Below are positions 1 to 5,560 of a DNA stretch of 5,560 nucleotides, one piece after another. A program made the translations under genes and the position numbers. Numbering within the stretch: position 1 is the first letter of the stretch; each line of letters begins with the position of its first letter. The DNA is from Saprospiraceae bacterium (lineage in GTDB: Bacteria > Bacteroidota > Bacteroidia > Chitinophagales > Saprospiraceae). The notes under the pieces were generated by a model, which saw nothing but the letters and a program-made list of their open reading frames with translations, was not told the DNA's origin and ran no database searches. The stretch is from contig JABWAJ010000403.1 in assembly GCA_013361075.1 (NCBI GenBank), forward strand, positions 1 to 5,560. The letters are read 5' to 3'.

Positions 1-333
1 GTTGCCCTGGAAATTCATCGCTATTTTTTCAATGGTGCGCCGAATGGCGAGGTTGTGGCGATAATTTTGATCCCAAATAATGTCCCGGCCTGCATACCCG
101 GCCTGGGTCAGGTAATAGACTAATTTTTTCTGCTGCAACGAAAGTTTGTCGAAACCGGGAATCTGATACCGGAGAATTTTTTTGTCCGAAAAACTCTCGG
201 AAATCCAGACAAAGGTATCTACAGGCGCCACCACCTGAGTAGCTGCCTTTTGGTTTGACTTGGAAGCGTCATTCTGCTTGCAGGCACTTGCCATGGAGAG
301 CAATGCGAACAACGAAAGCAATATTTTTTTCAT
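1..333 (-). CDS. Dipeptidyl-peptidase III (peptidase M49) lipoprotein, N-terminal part
   Basis: Only the first 111 codons lie in the window; the frame runs open off the left edge. Seen: the protein starts MKKILLSLFALLSMASACKQ, a basic N-terminus and hydrophobic core ending in a lipobox-like ASAC, so Cys18 would be lipidated after signal peptidase II cleavage. A short polar tether follows, then FVWISESFSDKKILRYQIPG (about 38-57), LSLQQKKLVYYLTQAGYAGR and IIWDQNYRHNLAIR. This series closely resembles the start of Bacteroidota M49 peptidases, zinc enzymes that remove dipeptides from the N-termini of short peptides. The family is about 650-700 residues long, and its zinc-binding helix would lie beyond the window edge. 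Some databases label these proteins as dihydrofolate reductases; nothing here supports that. The start is 44 bp after the recQ stop, so co-transcription is likely. AGAGGGG sits only 2 nt before the ATG, too close for a normal Shine-Dalgarno. Family recognition is from memory of its sequence pattern. Confidence 0.8.
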   Translation of the reverse strand, partial: MKKILLSLFALLSMASACKQNDASKSNQKAATQVVAPVDTFVWISESFSDKKILRYQIPGFDKLSLQQKKLVYYLTQAGYAGRDIIWDQNYRHNLAIRRTIEKIAMNFQGN

Positions 334-377
334 ATCCCCTCTACTTTAAAAACATGGTGCAAATTAGAAAAAAAGTC

Positions 378-2567
378 CTATTCCTTTACTTTTTTCTCCT
401 CAAGGTAAGCCAGGATCATCCTGATCAGCTCGAAGCGGATTGTACCGCCACAGGCATCGTATATGGGCTTTAACCGGTATGGCGGACCATCTAACCCGCG
501 CAACGCCGATTTTACCTGTTGAATTTCTTCTGCCGTTGCCAATTTCCTGATGGGGATATCCGCTCCGGCTTCAATGAGTTGCAACAGGTGTTCGTATATG
601 GTTCCAACACTGAGATTTCGTTCCCGGGCAATGATTTCCGGTTTGACGCCTTCCTGAAAAAACTCCAGGGTGACCTGCAGGGTCGCCGGCGATTTTGGCT
701 TGGGCGTTTTGACCGGTTTGGCAATTTTGACCACGCCAGGCTTGTCGGGCATGCCCGTTCTGCGCGCATAGTCGTTGATGGCTTTGAGGAATTCAACGCC
801 GAACTGTTGCATTTTCTTTTCGCCCACCCCCGAAATATCCTGCATGTCCCATTCATCGCGGGGCACCACAGCGGCCATTTCTTCTAAAGTAGCATCGCTG
901 AAAATGAGGTACGGAGGCACGCCTTGCTTTTGCGACAAGCGCAGACGCAATTGCCGGAGTTCTTCAAACAATTCGCCCCGCGAACGCTGGCGTTCTTTCG
1001 TCACTTTGACCTTTGCCTGCTCGGCCTCCATGCGTTCCCGGAGTGTGGCCATCCGCACAAGGGCTACTTTTTCATTTTCAAACAGCACCCGGTGACTGGC
1101 CGGAGTGAGGCAAACCACATGATGCCGATCCGGTGCCAGTTCTATATAGCCAAGGTTAATCAACTGGTGCAGATAATGCTGCCACTCGCCATAGCCAATG
1201 TCGCGGCCTGCCCCGTAGGTTTTCAATTCGTGGTAGCCTTTTTCAAAAATCTCTTTTTTGCCCGAACCGCGTAACACGTCAATGAGCATGCCCATGCCGC
1301 TTTCTTCGCGCATCCGGTAGACCGCCGACAATGCTTTTTGGGCAATGACCGTACCGTCGAAAAACCGGGGCGGATCGCTGCACACATCGCAATTGCCGCA
1401 ATTCCGGCTCAGGTCTTCACTAAAATAACTGAGCAAAATGCGCCGCCGGCAAGCCAGTGCTTCGGCGTATTGCTTCATGCGATCCAGCTTGGCCAGCTGG
1501 ATTTCTGTATTTTCACTTTCGTTTTTGGAAATGATGTCCTGCAAAACAGCCACATCTCCGTAACTGTAAAACAACAGGGCATCGGCGCGGGCGCCATCCC
1601 GGCCGGCACGCCCAATTTCCTGGTAATAACTCTCTATGTTTTTGGGCAGGTTGTAGTGAATGACCCAGCGCACATTCGATTTGTCAATCCCCATCCCAAA
1701 AGCAACCGTCGCACAAATGACGGCAGTTTTGTCGTTGATGAAATCCTCCTGGATGCGCGACCGGTTTGCATCGGCCATCCCGGCGTGGTAACAGGCTGCC
1801 TGGATGCCTTTGGCCACCAGTTTGTCGGCCAGTTCCTCGGTGCTTTTCCGGCTCAGACAATAGACAATACCCGGTTGGCCCGGCCGTTGCCGGATAAAAT
1901 TGATGATCTGCTCGATGCGCTTTTGGCCCGGCCGCACTTCAAGTGAAATGTTTGGCCGGTCGAAGGAGGCAATAAACGTTTCGGGGTCGCGAAGCGCCAA
2001 TTGCTCCATGATGTCACGCCGGGTAACTTTATCCGCCGTTGCCGTCAGGGCAATCATGGGAATGGCCGGAAATTGCTGTTTCAAAAAGCGCAATTGGGCA
2101 TATTCCGGCCGAAAATCGTGCCCCCATGCCGAAATGCAATGCGCTTCATCAATGGCAAACAAACTGATTTTTGCCCGCTGCAGCAACGGCAGGAAATTTT
2201 GGGAAACGACCTTTTCCGGCGAAACATACAGCAAATCAATGCGCCCGTTGAAAAAGTCATCCTCCGTTTGCCGGGTTTCTGTGCTATCCTGACTGCTGTT
2301 CAGAAACGCAGCCCGGACGCCGTTGGCCCGCAAACCTTCAACCTGGTCTTTCATCAGGGCAATCAGCGGAGAAACGACCACGCAAGCCCCCTCCATGGTC
2401 AGGGCAGGAATCTGGAAACAAACCGATTTGCCCCCACCGGTAGGCATCAGCACCAGGGCGTCTTTCCCTTCGTATACGCGCTCAATGATTTCGGCCTGCA
2501 TGGGCCGGAATTGATCGTAGCCGAAGTACTTTTTTAATGCAGACCGAGCCTCTGTAAGATTAATCAT
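378..2567 (-). CDS. recQ: ATP-dependent DNA helicase RecQ, long Bacteroidota form
   Basis: A 3'-5' superfamily 2 DNA helicase acting in recombination and fork repair in the cytoplasm. The 729-residue protein has all expected parts: motif 0 (FGYDQFRPMQ, 15-24), Walker A (TGGGKS, 43-48), motif Ia (SPLIALMKDQ, 66-75), DEAH box (140-143), the RecQ aromatic-rich loop (SAWGHDFRP, 146-154), motif III (ALTATA, 173-178), motif V (ATVAFGMGID, 286-295) and motif VI with the arginine finger (QEIGRAGRDG, 316-325). Zinc ligands are Cys373, Cys390, Cys393 and Cys396, with the same 17/3/3 spacing as E. coli RecQ. An RQC winged helix (about 400-510), an HRDC domain (about 530-605), a Lys/Pro-rich linker (611-627) and a C-terminal helix-turn-helix region of the HTH_40 type (about 628-720) follow. 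The extension explains the length over the 609-residue E. coli protein. No residue looks broken. The start MINLTEARSALKKYFGY fits the family; a second upstream ATG is out of frame. The leader lies next to the repeat array at 2616-2918. Confidence 0.97.
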   Translation of the reverse strand: MINLTEARSALKKYFGYDQFRPMQAEIIERVYEGKDALVLMPTGGGKSVCFQIPALTMEGACVVVSPLIALMKDQVEGLRANGVRAAFLNSSQDSTETRQTEDDFFNGRIDLLYVSPEKVVSQNFLPLLQRAKISLFAIDEAHCISAWGHDFRPEYAQLRFLKQQFPAIPMIALTATADKVTRRDIMEQLALRDPETFIASFDRPNISLEVRPGQKRIEQIINFIRQRPGQPGIVYCLSRKSTEELADKLVAKGIQAACYHAGMADANRSRIQEDFINDKTAVICATVAFGMGIDKSNVRWVIHYNLPKNIESYYQEIGRAGRDGARADALLFYSYGDVAVLQDIISKNESENTEIQLAKLDRMKQYAEALACRRRILLSYFSEDLSRNCGNCDVCSDPPRFFDGTVIAQKALSAVYRMREESGMGMLIDVLRGSGKKEIFEKGYHELKTYGAGRDIGYGEWQHYLHQLINLGYIELAPDRHHVVCLTPASHRVLFENEKVALVRMATLRERMEAEQAKVKVTKERQRSRGELFEELRQLRLRLSQKQGVPPYLIFSDATLEEMAAVVPRDEWDMQDISGVGEKKMQQFGVEFLKAINDYARRTGMPDKPGVVKIAKPVKTPKPKSPATLQVTLEFFQEGVKPEIIARERNLSVGTIYEHLLQLIEAGADIPIRKLATAEEIQQVKSALRGLDGPPYRLKPIYDACGGTIRFELIRMILAYLEEKKVKE

Positions 2568-2615
2568 GCAGCATGCTTCTTGATTAGTGTCAGTCTTCTT
2601 AATCCATTAACTAAT

Positions 2616-2918
2616 AGAGAGGGCCTCACTTTGAGTGGCACCCTCTCTAACGACACCCTCTATAGTCATCCGACCCAGAGAGGGCCTCACTTTGAGCGAC
2701 ACCCTCTATAACGACACCCTCTATAGTAATCCGGACCCAGAGAGGGCCTCACTTTGAGCGACACCCTCTCTAACGACACCCTCTATAGTCATCCGACCCA
2801 GAGAGGGCCTCACTTTGAGTGACCCCCTCTATAACGACACCCTCTATAGTCATCCGACCCAGAGAGGGCCTCACTTTGAGTGACACCCTCTCTAATGACA
2901 CCCTCTCTAGTCATCCGG
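2616..2918. repeat. Five-unit 61-62 bp tandem repeat with internal inverted repeats
   Basis: Units are 2616-2676, 2677-2738 (62 bp, one extra G), 2739-2799, 2800-2860 and 2861-2918 (cut short). Each begins AGAGAGGG and carries CCTCACTTTGAG, then two copies of a 15-bp motif (CGACACCCTCTATAR), then AGTCATCCGACCC. AGAGAGGG is complementary to CCCTCTCT 17 nt later, and the middle also folds (TCACT, TTG loop, AGTGA in units 4 and 5), giving a 33-nt hairpin at 2616-2648, 2677-2709, 2739-2771, 2800-2832 and 2861-2893. Minus-strand RNA, the sense of both flanking genes, folds slightly better because a U-G wobble replaces one mismatch. No T-run follows the hairpins, so they are not classic intrinsic terminators. 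The unit length is not a multiple of three and no frame stays open across the array, so it is not coding. There are no unique spacers, so it is not a CRISPR. It fills the gap between the MFS stop and the recQ start. Function unknown. Confidence 0.95.
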
Positions 2919-4266
2919 CTGCTGAATGCTTCCTCGCAACATCCCGGTAGCGCATAAACACCAAACAACCGGCCACACAAAACACCATCGCCAGCAGGGT
3001 TGACAATTGCACGCCGAGCGGGTTTTGTACACTTTTACCCAGCAACAACAGCGAGGGAAAAATTAGGTTGGCCAACGAAATGCCCATTTTCATGGTCAGG
3101 TTGCGGGCCGCGTAAAACATACCCGCGTGCTGCTCCCCCGTGTCGGCTTCGTGCTGGTACAGGATATCGGCAATGATGGCCATCGGGACGATGCCGAATA
3201 CCGCCAGCGGGAAACCGGACAGCAAAGAAAGGGTATAAAACAGGAAATTTTTTGAAACCGGCAACAATCCGGAAATGGTGGTCAGGCCGAAAATAACACT
3301 AAAAATAAGAAAGGCCGCAATCACCGTTTTTTTCTTTCCCGCCCGCCGAACGATCACATTAACCGGCCAGTACAGCAACAGACTGGCCACAAAACTGATG
3401 GTTAAAAACAGGGTTGCCTGCTCTTTCGGGAAACCCATCAGGATGGTGACATAGTACCCTACCCCTGACTGAATAAACGTCAGGGCCAGCCAGTACATCA
3501 GGTCGGCTATGGCAAAAGGGATAAAATTCCGGTTTTTAAACACAGCCTTTACGGCATGAAAGGCATTGGCCTCGACTTTTGATTGCCGGCAATAGCGCGA
3601 TTCTTTTAAAAAGAACACCGGTACCAGCATAAAAACCAAAGAAATCAAGGCAAAAAGGCCGATGGTGGTTTGAAAAGCATGCGTAACTTGCTGGTGTTTC
3701 TGAAAATAAGATTGCAACGCATAGGCGTTACTCCCGATCATAAAGCCCAGGGCCCAGGCAACGGAAGTGACTGTGCTGATGCGCATCCGATCGGCAGGGT
3801 GATGCCCCATTTCGCCAATCAAAGCGGTATAGGGAATGACATAAATCGTCATGAACAGGTAAAACAGCAAAATGCCGAGGGTGAGCCAAATGCCATTGAG
3901 CGTGCTTTCTCCGGGCGTTAACGGAGCAAAAATCAAAAAGGAAAACAGGGCAAAAGGCCCCGCGGCGATGGCCATGAATTTTTTTCGCTTGCCAAACCTG
4001 GAAGTGGTGCGGTCTGACCAGTTTCCCACAATCGGATCGGTGATGGCGTCAAAAAGGCGACCACCAAAATTGATGAGCCCAATGAGCGCCACTCCCAAAA
4101 TGGAACCCTGGTAAATGAAAGCCGGGAACAAAGCACCGGATGCCGACTCGGGCGGCAGGTAAAAATACACCAGCAGGTTAGCGGCGCCAAAACTCGCCAG
4201 CGACCAACCCAACTGCCCTACGGCATAAATGATGATTTGTGATAACGGCGGACGTTCTGCAAGCAT
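2911..4266 (-). CDS. MFS transporter, GPH/MelB-like (MFS_2) family
   Basis: A 451-residue inner-membrane protein with about 12 hydrophobic segments (roughly 11-35, 45-67, 98-115, 127-150, 163-185, 200-220, 250-275, 285-305, 313-332, 340-365, 383-410, 420-437). The loop between segments 2 and 3 reads GGRLFDAITDPIVGNWSD (68-85) followed by RFGKRKKF (90-97). This is the signature of the glycoside-pentoside-hexuronide:cation symporters related to melibiose permease MelB, in which these aspartates (here Asp73 and Asp77) bind the coupling cation. PYTALIGEM (145-153), DRMR (159-162) and the late segment ADILYQHEADTGEQHAGMFYAARN also fit the family. The likely role is cation-coupled uptake of a sugar or related solute. 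The substrate cannot be read from sequence, and no glycoside hydrolase or sugar-catabolic gene is adjacent. The start is the first ATG of the frame, behind an A-rich leader. The stop codon TGA lies inside the tail of the last unit of the neighbouring repeat array. Confidence 0.88.
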   Translation of the reverse strand: MLAERPPLSQIIIYAVGQLGWSLASFGAANLLVYFYLPPESASGALFPAFIYQGSILGVALIGLINFGGRLFDAITDPIVGNWSDRTTSRFGKRKKFMAIAAGPFALFSFLIFAPLTPGESTLNGIWLTLGILLFYLFMTIYVIPYTALIGEMGHHPADRMRISTVTSVAWALGFMIGSNAYALQSYFQKHQQVTHAFQTTIGLFALISLVFMLVPVFFLKESRYCRQSKVEANAFHAVKAVFKNRNFIPFAIADLMYWLALTFIQSGVGYYVTILMGFPKEQATLFLTISFVASLLLYWPVNVIVRRAGKKKTVIAAFLIFSVIFGLTTISGLLPVSKNFLFYTLSLLSGFPLAVFGIVPMAIIADILYQHEADTGEQHAGMFYAARNLTMKMGISLANLIFPSLLLLGKSVQNPLGVQLSTLLAMVFCVAGCLVFMRYRDVARKHSAAG

Positions 4267-4283
4267 GCGTTTGGTTTTCTGCC

Positions 4284-4297
4284 TGCCAAATTAGGCA
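4284..4297. promoter_or_regulatory. Near-palindrome upstream of the MFS gene, possible operator
   Basis: TGCCAAATTAGGCA is a 14-bp inverted repeat with one central mismatched pair (TGCC/GGCA arms, AT-rich core). It ends about 18 bp before the MFS start codon. On the minus strand the core reads TAATTTG, close to but one base shorter than the Bacteroidota -7 element TAnnTTTG, and there is no good -33 TTTG at the right distance. An operator overlapping a promoter is a reasonable guess, but a chance palindrome this short is not rare. Confidence 0.25.
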
Positions 4298-4350
4298 ATT
4301 CTCCCAATTTGCGGAACGCAGGTTTTCCACATCCGGCCAGCTATTGTCTG

Positions 4351-4392
4351 CCCAAACAAAAATGGCCCCGAAAAGAGCATCCGGAGCCATTT
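4351..4392 (-). terminator. Intrinsic terminator on the minus strand
   Basis: On the minus strand AAATGGCTCCG pairs with CGGGGCCATTT: 11 bp with a single U-G wobble and an 11-nt loop (4371-4381). The descending arm runs straight into a T-rich run, TTTTTGTTTG. On the plus strand the wobble becomes a C-A mismatch and the T-run is poorer, so the direction is minus. It lies about 95 bp before the MFS start and would shield that gene from upstream transcription. It is about 370 bp beyond the DUF1295 stop, unusually far if that gene is the one it ends. Confidence 0.72.
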
Positions 4393-4393
4393 A

Positions 4394-4761
4394 ATTGCAT
4401 TCGAGAATCTGTTTTTCGCCCTAACGCGAAAACCGAGGTGTCATTTCCATAGCTTTATCTACCTGAAGCAAGAGCGCTTATTGGGTTCTTTGGTAAAAGT
4501 AGGCGCAGTATTTCGATTGAAAAAACCATGTTTGGGGTAAGATCAGGTTTCTGAGGCACCCAGAAATATTTAAGTTGCCTGTTTCGCAATGGTTTTAGAG
4601 GAAAAGTATCCAGTTTTCAGTTTTTCCTATGCAAGTTGGGCATACCTTTTTATTTCCCCCTACTGCTCCTGACGTCCACCTATGGGTTGTTTCTATATTT
4701 TTAATTTTAAATACCAGAAAATTTTAACTGAGTAAAATATTTTTAAAATAAAGTAATCTTA
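4394..4761. other. Long intergenic region with small hairpins, no convincing gene
   Basis: This stretch between the DUF1295 stop and the terminator has no convincing reading frame on either strand. The part nearest DUF1295 (about 4683-4761) is very AT-rich. Three inverted repeats stand out: 4413-4432 (TTTTCGC/GCGAAAA, 6-nt loop), 4548-4566 (TTTCTG/CAGAAA, 7-nt loop) and 4599-4628 (AGGAAAA/TTTTCCT, 16-nt loop). With a terminator at the downstream end, the region could be a long 3' UTR, a small non-coding RNA on the minus strand, or the remains of a lost gene or insertion element. I do not recognise an RNA family. No clear TAnnTTTG promoter was found; TACTTTTC on the minus strand near 4605 is the closest, with a poorly spaced TTG upstream. 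Confidence 0.4.
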
Positions 4762-4765
4762 TTAC
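4741..4765 (-). terminator. Weak AT-rich hairpin and T-run at the end of the DUF1295 gene
   Basis: On the minus strand GTAAT-AAG-ATTAC, a 5-bp stem with a 3-nt loop that includes the stop codon, is followed by TTTATTTT. A second, purely A/T stem (ATTTTA/TAAAAT, 4721-4738) follows. The stems are short and weak, so efficient termination is doubtful. They are the only terminator-like structures next to the stop codon. Confidence 0.3.
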
Positions 4766-5526
4766 CTAAACCACGGAATCAAGGCGTTCGTCCGTTTCCG
4801 GTATTCCTGATAGGCCGGATTGTTGCGGTAGCGGCGCTCCAGCATGGGCACGCCGGACACAAATACCAGCAAAAACGTGATGGTCAGCGGACTGACGATG
4901 GCCCACCAGCCCTTTTCAAGCGGCAAAACGACCAGAAACAATCCCCACCAAATCAGGATTTCGCCAAAGTAGTTGGGATGGCGGCTGTACCGCCACAGTC
5001 CCGTTTGCAGCACCGCTTCTTTGTCTTTCCGGGTTTTGAGGAATTGCATCAACTGATAATCGCCGACCGCCTGAAAATAAAATCCGACCGCCCAGATGCC
5101 GGCGCCCAAAAACGTAAAGATCCCCGTTTCGTTGCTTCCGAAAGTTCCTGCAACCCAAAGCGGCGCCGCAATGACCAGCAAAAACAATCCCTGCAGTAGA
5201 TAAACCTGGAGGTAAGAGCGCAGAAAAAACCACCTCCCCCACTCTACCCGCCATTGTGCGTACCGAAAATCTTCTGTTTTGCCCCGGTTCCGCCAAAAAA
5301 TATGGCCCGACAACCGCAATGCCCAGATGGCGGTGAGGCCATACACCAACAAGGAAACAGCGGTAAGGCCCCGGGTGCTGGCTAAGTAGAGGGCGATCAG
5401 GGCATAGCCCAGGCCCCAGGCCACGTCGGCCACGTCATTCCGCCGGGCTGCCAGCCATACAATAAACCAGGCGGTGGCGTAGCAGAATACCAGCACGGCG
5501 ATGTCAAAAAATGTTTCCCAAATCAT
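4762..5526 (-). CDS. DUF1295 / steroid 5-alpha-reductase-like membrane protein
   Basis: A 254-residue protein with about seven hydrophobic segments (roughly 8-26, 36-52, 56-73, 108-126, 136-153, 188-201, 207-225), so an integral inner-membrane protein. Family markers are DVADVAWGLGYALIA near the N-terminus (31-45), GLWRYSRHPNYFGE (176-189), GVPMLERRY (225-233) and the C-terminal YQEYRKRTNALIPWF (239-253). The RHPNYFGE block is shared with steroid 5-alpha reductases and isoprenylcysteine methyltransferases, where it lies in the cofactor-binding region. Family members are usually annotated as probable NAD(P)H-dependent reductases of lipids or sterol-like substrates; the true substrate is not known and cannot be inferred here. 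Length and ends are normal. The ATG start follows an A-rich leader and may overlap an upstream stop codon as ATGA, which would make it the downstream member of an operon extending past the window edge. Confidence 0.9.
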   Translation of the reverse strand: MIWETFFDIAVLVFCYATAWFIVWLAARRNDVADVAWGLGYALIALYLASTRGLTAVSLLVYGLTAIWALRLSGHIFWRNRGKTEDFRYAQWRVEWGRWFFLRSYLQVYLLQGLFLLVIAAPLWVAGTFGSNETGIFTFLGAGIWAVGFYFQAVGDYQLMQFLKTRKDKEAVLQTGLWRYSRHPNYFGEILIWWGLFLVVLPLEKGWWAIVSPLTITFLLVFVSGVPMLERRYRNNPAYQEYRKRTNALIPWFR

Positions 5527-5560
5527 AATTTTACGTGTTGTGTGATGGCTTCAACGTGGC
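5523..5560 (-). CDS. Possible C-terminal end of an upstream gene
   Basis: In one minus-strand frame the last 35 bases read HVEAITQHVKL and end in a TGA that overlaps the DUF1295 start as ATGA, the classic arrangement of translationally coupled genes. A second frame is also open and ends ATLKPSHNT at TAA (5531-5533), so the correct frame, or whether there is a gene at all, cannot be settled from 38 bases. The ATGA overlap makes the first frame more likely. The product is not recognisable. Confidence 0.3.
   Translation of the reverse strand, partial: HVEAITQHVKL

Noticed and set aside
334..377. Separate promoter for the peptidase gene (CTAATTTG about 20 bp before the start)
   Set aside because: The motif is one base short of TAnnTTTG and has no -33 partner; sharing the recQ transcript is simpler.
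1338..1946. 202-codon plus-strand frame, the longest on that strand
   Set aside because: It lies fully antisense to recQ, whose helicase motifs and zinc cysteines are intact in the other strand. The predicted product shows no family pattern. The other plus-strand frames at 519-2537 were rejected for the same reason.
2616..2893. Array hairpins as a set of intrinsic terminators
   Set aside because: On either strand the bases after the stems are mixed (for example AACGACA or GGGTCGG) rather than a T-run. Rho-type or unusual termination is not excluded, but the classic form is.
2616..2918. CRISPR array
   Set aside because: Repeats are directly joined with no unique spacers of constant length, units are 61-62 bp, and there is no cas gene nearby.
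2616..2918. Repeat protein coding region
   Set aside because: The unit length is 61 or 62 bp, so the frame shifts at each unit, and every frame meets stops.
4178..4390. 70-codon minus-strand frame overlapping the MFS start
   Set aside because: It spans the terminator and the MFS leader and then runs into the transporter in a different frame. The product has no recognisable features.
4295..4540. 81-codon open plus-strand frame without a start codon
   Set aside because: It has no ATG start, runs through the minus-strand terminator, and the translation resembles no family I know. It could be a decayed remnant, but evidence is too thin.

Overview
The window looks like a piece of a Bacteroidota chromosome. 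The evidence is an M49 dipeptidyl peptidase III made as a lipoprotein, a RecQ with the long C-terminal helix-turn-helix extension common in that phylum, A-rich leaders with little Shine-Dalgarno signal, and mid-range GC with AT-rich gaps. A Saprospiraceae or Chitinophaga-like member would fit, but nothing here fixes the genus. Every supported gene is on the minus strand, so transcription runs from high to low coordinates.

In transcription order the layout is as follows. The last 11 codons of an unidentified gene (5523-5560) may overlap the next start by ATGA. A membrane DUF1295 / steroid 5-alpha-reductase-like protein follows (4762-5526). Then comes a gap of about 495 bp (4267-4761) with no convincing gene: it is AT-rich at its start, carries several small hairpins, and has a good intrinsic terminator at 4351-4392. 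Next is a 12-TM MFS transporter of the GPH/MelB-like type (2911-4266). It is followed by an array of five 61-62 bp tandem repeats (2616-2918), then full-length recQ (378-2567), and finally, 44 bp on, the first 111 codons of a dipeptidyl-peptidase III lipoprotein (1-333).

The genes do not form an obvious pathway. recQ and the peptidase are close enough to share a transcript. The MFS gene is insulated from DUF1295 by the terminator. The repeat array fills almost the whole MFS-recQ gap, so it would lie in the 3' UTR of one gene, the leader or promoter region of the other, or both.

The array is the one unusual element. Each unit holds an inverted repeat that can fold into a 33-nt hairpin, plus a doublet of a 15-bp sub-motif, and the last unit runs into the stop codon of the MFS gene. 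It is not a CRISPR and is not coding. Its function is unknown. I see no multi-gene undescribed system here.
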